From Osmia lignaria lignaria (taxonomy: Eukaryota; Arthropoda; Insecta; Hymenoptera; Megachilidae): 64,000 nt of DNA. The position numbers and the translations under genes were made by a program. The first letter of the stretch is position 1; each line of letters starts with the position of its first letter. Positions 57,545 to 64,000 of this stretch are shown here, piece by piece. The notes under the pieces were generated by a model. That model had not been told where the DNA came from. It did no database searches and was given only the letters and a program-made list of their open reading frames with translations. The stretch is taken from the NCBI RefSeq assembly GCF_051020975.1, contig NC_135033.1:7157501-7221500 (forward strand). The letters run 5' to 3'.

Positions 57545-60500
57545 GGCGAGAATTATTGTAAAGGGTGACTAGAATCGGTGGAGATCGAGACGGGGATGAA
57601 ATATCGTAGGACCCTGATTAAGGCGTGAATTATTTATTGCGGGTGAACCGAGGTGGTTCTTCTTGTTCTGGTGGATGTTTGGGTGAATTTGGGTGGCGAA
57701 TGATATTTGTGATGATCGTTGGTCCGAAAAATTCTGGGATAATTTTGACTCATGGGAAATAAGATTGGTGAAGATTTTTAATTTAGGTTTCACCATTGGC
57801 GATAAATTGCCAATTTCAAACTGATGAATTATGGATTTTTCATTTATGAACGTTTCTGTGCAAGGAAAATGAATATCCCCACAGTTCACCATATTTAAAT
57901 AAAATAATAACAAAACCACGTAGTAGTAAAGTTTACAGCTATAAATTATTAACTTGTTCGTTTTTGAATATTTGTACGAAAAATCATCCCTTTAAATTTA
58001 ACCATTTAAATAAAATAAGGCGAGCAAAAACCATGAAAATCCCGTGGTAGGAAATTGTACGATCCATCATAAGCAAGCGGGATCCGGGAGCTCCCGCGTG
58101 GCCCGGTTCCTCTCACCTGGTGTCTTCCGTGCTAGCGGATTATTCGGTTCGCGAGCGGGTGGTCCCGGTACCGTGAGCGACGTCGAGGGTACGACGTTCG
58201 CCGGGTCGGCTCGGTGTGCTCGTTACAGCGCCTCCACTCTGCGAGATTCAATATTCTAACCAAAATCCCCGGGGCAAAGGGGTGAGGTTGAGAGGCAAAG
58301 AGGGATGGTTGGCGGTGGTGCGGTGGTACAGTAGGGCAAAACTTTCCAGGCGTGCAACCATGGCAAAGACGTGGCAGGAACCGCATCCGGGAAGCTCGCA
58401 TCCGGGCCCTAGGTCGGTCTAAAGTTTCTCGCTCGACGAACACACGTCGTCTTCGTCGTCGTCGACGACGGGTAAACTCGCAGTCCACACACGAGCTCAG
58501 CGAGTTACTTGACGGACTCGACGTTACTGACGTCGTACAGTTACCGCCAAGAATCCGGCCTGGCGAATTTCAGCCAGCTTGCAGAGCAAGGAATTTTCAG
58601 GGATGAAAACACCCTACCACGCGATATCGGCAATTTTATTTGCCGAATGGAAGATCGATCGGATTCAGGCTGGGAGTCGACCCCGTTGCAGAACAGCAAT
58701 TAGATTTTGTTTCTGACGGTTTGTTTGAATGACATCCGTTGTAATGGGGTGTTTGGGTTGTATGAGGGTATTGACGGAGGAAGGTTCATGGCGGTAGAAC
58801 TGATTTTGGGTGGTTGGTTCTTAAGATTTTTGGAGAGGTTTGATGTGGAGGTTTATACTGTGAATAGGTATTAATATGAATTTTGTATAAATCTGAAATA
58901 TTTATCTCAAGGAATTTTAGAATTTATCTGATATAAATTAACATATTTAAAATCAGTAATCAATAAAAATAGACGTGAAAAAAATTAAATATTTTTGGTT
59001 TCATTAAGGTACAGTTCATTTTCAGAATGAAAAATATTAATTTTCTAAGTGTACCGTACTAAAATTTTCACTTCAGCAAAAATCAAACAGAAGCTTGAAT
59101 TTTTTTAATATTCTCAGTTATGAAAAGTTGTTTTCCAAGCGTAATATCAAATCGCAAAGTTCACTGAGTACGTTGAAAAAGATGCTGGTAATTTTTCAAT
59201 TCTACAATCTTTCGAAAATTTGCTGCTGCTGTTCTTTATTTTCATTTCCGTAGAACACAATTCTGCTGCATTTTATTTCTACCTTAAAACTGACCAAGAT
59301 TTATCGTATCAGCAAAATATCTGAGTGAAGCAATGGTTCACATTTGTTTCTTCCTTGCCTTTCACATCTCCTTTGAATAACACATTTTTTTTAAATTAAG
59401 AGTAGTCTGGGACTTAATCGACCCAGCCATCGCTTCTAAATATTAAAAATTGCTAAATGTAGCAATATATAGAATTCTTCCTCGAATATAAAGAATCCTG
59501 AACGCCCTGTTATATTTCTTTCGTCGCGAGGTGTGCAAATGCACGATAAAACCCACCCTCCCCTGAAGCACGCGTGCTCACATGTATTTATACAGTAGCT
59601 CACCCTACCCCATCCCCTGAACCAATCGAAGTCGTCGCTTTTATCGGTGAGTCTAAGGGATGGCGGAGTTTTCCGCGAGCTGCCCTTGCGTTCCATCGGT
59701 TTTATCGGTGGAAATAGAACCATGGGGGTAGTTTTCGAAGGGATGGTCGCCGATTTTGCGCGTACTGTACCCTCAGAGAAGCGTATCGAAGGGTGTTCGT
59801 ACAGAAGGAAAGGCCTTCGGCTATGGCCTACCATCTTATCCCTCCTTCGCACACTCTTTTTTCTACCTCGAACGACCCTTCTTTCATATCATCCCTCTCT
59901 TTACGATGTTCGTCTATTTCTTGCGCGTGCAAGCCACGCGATACGGATAATAGAATGCATCGATGATGTTGCAAACTCTGTTCACTGTAAACTTTCACTG
60001 ATATGGTGTATTTTATTTCACAATAAATAAAGAAAATAGCAGCACATTCTCTTTTGACAAAAGTGCGCTTGTTTATTAAAGTATCACAGAATTTATTTTA
60101 AAATAACAATCGGATCGTTAAATATAATTATTGTGATATAAGGGGATGCTAATACTTTTTTAATTTTCTGTAAGAAAATTAAAAAATAAAATGTTGCAAA
60201 TGTAGAAGATAATATTGTTATTTTAATTCTATAAAATTCATCAAACGTTACAAATTCCCACTATAGTGTTTCATCCTGCACAGTCCTCAATCGAGTTACC
60301 ACCCCAAAGGGTTGAACAACCCCGAAGAAGCTATTTTCAATCTCCAATCCAAACAAATCCATCTCATAAAATTCAATTACTCATTATCATAACGAAGACC
60401 CAAACATTTCCTCGATTCGCCGGCAAACCAAACACCTCCCCTTCCCTACTGGAAAGAAACTTCCACGATTCAGCCCGCGGCTCGATAAGCCTCTCCTCTG

Positions 60501-61126
60501 TAATTCCGTGGACGCGGCATCGCATTATTCCCGGCGACACCTTTGGAATCCCTCTCGCGAAAGGGAGAGAAAACTACCCCCGGCGAGTCGGGATTTAAAC
60601 GTTGAACGCGAAACTCTAATGAGGTGCGCCACGTTCACCGTTTCCCCCCTCCATTCGGGTTTTTTCGTTCGCCAGGTAGTCGACAGAGGATTTTTAATGG
60701 GGCACCGCGCCAGTGCTCTCCTTTTTCCTTTTTTTTTTTTCTTTTTCATCCTGCTGTTCCGGCAACCCCTTCGTCCGACGGTGGTTACCTGAGAATCCGT
60801 AGGTAGGCAGATACACGGGGCCCCCGAGGGTTTAAAAGCAACGAGAGGAAAACTGTCCGCGTAGCGAGATTGAAATTCAAATGAGACCGCGAGGATATTC
60901 TAATTCCGTGCGGCAACCCCTTTTTTGCATATCGGGACCCACGCAGCTGCCGTTGCCGGGGACCCAAATTATATACATCTATTTCTTTTTTTTTTTCTTT
61001 CTCTCTCTCCTCCCTACTCTGTGTTCCTGTTCGAAAAAGGATAGCACCGTTCGAGAGCGTTTTTCGGGCGGCGTCGCGCGTGATCCGCAACAATTGAGAA
61101 TCGACAGTATTCAAATCCGAGGCGAT

Positions 61127-61158
61127 GTAGCCTAGCTACACCTAAGCCCTAAGGCTTA
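61127..61158. repeat. two adjacent hairpins
   Basis: GTAGC-CTA-GCTAC (61127-61139) and TAAGCC-CTAA-GGCTTA (61143-61158) stand three bases apart. Both stems are perfect. Purpose unknown. Confidence 0.55.
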
Positions 61159-62356
61159 CCGGCTGCCTTCCAGGGATACGATCGATTTTATGTTGCGGAA
61201 AGACGGAGGAGAAATGGGGGAACAAACCGAACCGATACCAACGATTATCGCCAGACCCGATAACGTACTGTCTTTGAACGAATCGGATCGTGCGAGGGCT
61301 TTTACGGGGTAGTTAAAGAGAATTCATTGGAAGATTGCATTTGTGTTGGGATTTGTCCTGGTTACTGCGTTTCAAGGCGTTGGTGCTTTTGTTATGGTTC
61401 TTTCTAACATTTAATTATTACGTCATTCATATGGGGTTGAGATTGTTCATAGCAATTTTTATGGAAATCCATCAAATGTATTATTGGCAATTATTTTACT
61501 TATCTATTAAGTTGGCAAATAAATTCACGACCTCCTTGTTTCTATTTCAGAATTATTTGTTAAAATTCCATAAATTACAACTGTTAATTCAAGCGCCACT
61601 GGAATTTCAATAATCTCTTGACATATCTGAGTTAAATTTATTTATTTCTCTGAGATAGAATTTAAAGGATTTCGGAATAAAATATTCAAGAAAATTACGA
61701 ATTTAATTGTCAATTTACTGTTAATAACTAGAAATACTTGTATCAGATATAAGTTGACTGATTTAAAAGTTGACTGCGCACAGCTTGAACGAAGAACGAG
61801 AAGATTTATGTCTGTGAAGAAAACTTGCACCGATAAAGTGTTTCCGTGCTCATGGTGAACGCTTATCGTCCGTTATTCTGGATTTCGTGGCGAAAGTTAG
61901 AGAAGTGAAAGGGAACCATTTTCATTCATAAACGGAATCGTTTACTGGATTAAGTATACTTGTTTCTATCAATTCACAGTAATCAATACAAATTTTCATT
62001 CTCCTTTTTCAAACAAAATAAATATAAATTAAATTATGAATTAATACTTTCATATTCAATTCTAAGTTGCTATTAGAAATATGCCATTTGTATTGGATAA
62101 ATCGTATTTCTATTATGCAATATTCTATAACATATAAAAAAAATATTACTAATCATATAGATATCATCAATCAGTACTAATAAAATTTTCAGAAACATAA
62201 TATCATAGAAATAAAATATTGAAAAAAGTTACTATAAGTATAGAGTTATCTTCGCTTAAATTTCGATCACTGTAAATTGATACTTTGCTGAAAATGTATA
62301 AGAATTCTTAATATTATCAATCAGAATTCTAAAAAATAAAATAATAGAAGAAGTAC

Positions 62357-62394
62357 CTCACTGAAGATGAAGGTTCCTGTCCTGCTGTAGCAAC
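62357..62394 (-). CDS. 38-nt internal coding exon of the minus-strand gene
   Basis: Read on the minus strand, GAATGTTTACAG precedes 38 bases that end CAGTGAG before GTACTTCTTC. One frame (C-Y-S-R-T-G-T-F-I-F-S-E after completing a split codon) ends on a codon boundary and joins the 56363-56485 exon as ...TGTFIFSE-VHEC.... Another frame reads VATAGQEPSSSV and then would force an early stop in the next exon. The first pairing is therefore preferred. The donor is only moderate. Upstream exons must lie beyond position 64000. Confidence 0.42.
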
Positions 62395-63294
62395 CTGTAA
62401 ACATTCAAAACATTCAGTTATTAATTTATTTCCAAGTGTCCTAAAAAATTTAAATTGTCACGAGAAACTAAAATTCACGGCAACGAAGTTTTCAATTTTC
62501 ATAAACGGTCGGAATAATCCGAATAAGAATGCAGCGCCGAGGTTCCCAGGACACTCAGGTGAAAGTCAGCGAGCATGATGGGCCGCCTACGTGTCCGGAC
62601 GGAGAAAGAACGGGATCCACGAACGGTGCCGGAAGAAAGAGAAGAGACGAAGGAGTGCAAACGGCCTAAGGGGGTTGCCGCTTTGCATAATCAAATCCCG
62701 CGACGATGTAGCAGAATGCGAAGTACCCCGTCGCCTGGTACAGGGGCTGGTGAATCCCGCGGGCACGCGAGGACTTCGAAAAATGCAGTTCGTCCCTTAG
62801 AAGCGTTGCCTTTGGCCCGGTCATAAGGGCAAACCCCTTATGCGTTTCGCAAACCACCCCACGCGGAATTCCGGGAATAAACCGGAAACACCTACTCGTT
62901 TTGCGAGGGAGAAGCCCGTGAATTTCCCTCGACTGTGGGGTCGATGCCGCAGGGGTGCGTCTACGTTGATCGAAACGAAGTCCTTGTGGATTGACTGGCT
63001 GAAATTTTTCCTCGCTCTGACGACTTCTGTGCCTTCTACGAGGTTTCATCCTGTTGCAAGGATACTGTCTGGAAGAAATATGGCGACACTGTAGGGGTAG
63101 TTGGGGATGGATACGATGATAGTGTTGAGAATTGGGGCTTTTAAGTATGAAGACTATTTTTGCGGGATACTTTTCCATTACTTTCTGAGTTATACTTTTT
63201 TAAAAAATAATATTTAAAGTAGCATTTTTTTTATATTTTGAGGGATGTGTTATGGAGATAAATCTTGTTTAGATAGGCAATGTTAGAAAAATGT
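62395..63294. other. noncoding region, GC-rich block
   Basis: Probably the next intron of the minus-strand gene. Positions 62520-63090 are GC-rich with overlapping frames on both strands (up to 170 codons on the minus strand) lacking domains; an imperfect CCCTTATGCG/CATAAGGGG inverted word lies near 62823-62842. Positions 63180-63290 are AT-rich. Confidence 0.4.
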
Positions 63295-63372
63295 TTAACC
63301 CTAGGTCGGCGAACCATGGGGAGAGCCCCAATTCTAATTTCATTTTGTAAACTTTACACTGTTCTTTCGAAT
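63295..63372 (+). repeat. dispersed CCATGGAGAGAGCC repeat, copy 7
   Basis: Starts TTAACCCTAGGTCGGCGAACC, has ATGGGGAGAGCCCCAATTCT, AATTTCATTTTGTAAAC and a TTTACACTGTTCTTTCGAA segment, with an internal deletion of roughly 25 bases relative to copies 2 and 5. Confidence 0.75.
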
Positions 63373-64000
63373 AAAATTCACCTATTACCAACCCCAAAAA
63401 TTTAAAATAATATGCTATTTTTATAATAACTTAACAACCTACCCCTACATATTTCAAAAAATTCACCTTGCATAAATCAATCTGTTCCAGCATCAACGTC
63501 TACATTACATCCAGCTAATTACCAAAACAAGCTGATCCACCATTATACTCATGAGCAACCCCTCAACATTGAAATCTGCTCTTAAAAAGAAAAGATAAAA
63601 AGGAGCCCCGAAGGAGAAACGAAGTTCGAAGGGCCAGCAGGCACGTCCGACGGCATTTGGAAAAGCAGCAGAGGTCTGTCGAGACGGAAAAAAAGCCCCA
63701 TGGAATTCCGCAAGAGGCAAAAAGAAAGAGGGTGGCTGGCTCGCAGGGTTGGCACGTACCCCCTCGTCAAAATGGACGGGCTAAGCCCGTATAAGTCTAA
63801 CGGGATTTTCGATCGTGGGCGGGCGAGTGGGTGAGTGCAGGCCGCAGTTCGGGGGTGGCTGTAGAGGGGGTTGAAACGATGGCAAGGGCCACGGGTAGAA
63901 CGGGGTGGTTGGGAGTCCTTCAAGATGGCGGCTATAAGGGATGGTTTAGGGCGCGTGAGGGTTACGGGTGAGGCAATATATCAGAGCGCAAGAGGGAGAT
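63373..64000. other. noncoding edge, GC-rich right end
   Basis: AT-rich to about 63580, then GC-rich to the window end with repeated GGGGGTGG/GGGGTGG words and CAAGATGGCGGC at 63921-63932. The end could be approaching a promoter. No gene is supported. Confidence 0.4.
63921..63932 (+). promoter_or_regulatory. YY1/Pho-type site
   Basis: CAAGATGGCGGC is an ideal match to the YY1 (Drosophila Pho) consensus, which is common just downstream of housekeeping start sites and in Polycomb response elements. It is followed at once by TATAAGGG. Confidence 0.45.

Larger units (their letters stand above)
56486..62356 (-). other. intron of the minus-strand gene, with GC-rich islands
   Basis: This 5.9-kb gap separates the two best exons. 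AT-rich at its ends, it contains GC-rich islands at 56930-57560, 58040-58730, 59500-59960 and 60280-61310. The first has a 168-codon minus-strand frame (57544-57041) interrupted by a good donor (CAG before GTATAC at 57193). The second has a strong minus donor (CCAG before GTGAGAGG at 58116) after 122 bases with stops in all frames. These could be alternative first exons. Also present are CGT-type simple sequence (58441-58470) and a double hairpin at 61127-61158. Confidence 0.35.

Noticed and set aside
58132..58488. Minus-strand 118-codon frame with an arginine run
   Set aside because: The arginine run is a CGT simple repeat; the remainder has no domain.
61335..61613. Hydrophobic 92-codon frame
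   Set aside because: AT/T-rich composition explains it; no start context or homology recognised.
1..64000. tRNA, rRNA, CRISPR or prokaryotic operon
   Set aside because: No tRNA-like boxes, no direct repeat-spacer arrays, and no closely packed long frames were found by eye.

Overview
This window looks like insect nuclear DNA, most likely from a hymenopteran (bee- or ant-like). AT-rich stretches alternate every 1-2 kb with GC- and CpG-rich patches. There are no prokaryotic-style gene runs, introns appear long, and the recognisable repeat debris (an R1-type retrotransposon tail, a 'TACAGGG...' repeat, TTAACCC-type termini) is of a kind I know from Hymenoptera. The species call is inference.

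Protein-coding content is very low. The best evidence is on the minus strand in the right quarter. A terminal coding exon (56485 down to 56363, 40 codons and a stop) has a good acceptor. An upstream 38-nt exon (62394 to 62357) can join it in phase. Together they look like the 3' end of a minus-strand gene whose other exons lie right of the window; I do not recognise the protein. A weaker plus-strand terminal exon may sit at the left edge (72-194). Most other open frames are chance frames in GC-rich, strand-asymmetric DNA and I did not call them.

Layout. 1-4.9 kb: intergenic or intronic sequence with a hammerhead-like motif at 2168-2194. 4.9-7.1 kb: the most structured part. A 5'-truncated non-LTR retrotransposon tail with a 10-bp target duplication (4937-5429) lies next to a foldback-type element (5461-7121). 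The arms of that element are inverted, diverged repeats built partly of minisatellite. Its core is a 93-bp satellite made of two 46-47-bp halves that repeat a CTCF-like sequence about twelve times. 7.1-42 kb: alternating AT-rich and GC-rich noncoding DNA with four full and one reverse copy of a short dispersed repeat (core GGACCATGGAGAGAGCC), a diverged tandem duplication near 22 kb, a hAT-like terminus near 37.3 kb and several hairpins. 42.9-44.1 kb: a 110-bp inverted repeat of about 95% identity around a 967-bp spacer. 45-56 kb: more noncoding DNA, with a CpG- and G-quadruplex-rich, promoter-like block at 51.0-52.3 kb containing a perfect RFX X-box palindrome. 56-64 kb: the minus-strand gene, its introns, and a GC-rich right edge with a YY1/Pho-type site.

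The window therefore reads mostly as regulatory or intronic DNA and transposon debris. The item most worth following is the foldback element that carries clustered CTCF-like sites. All repeat alignments and compositions were made by eye.
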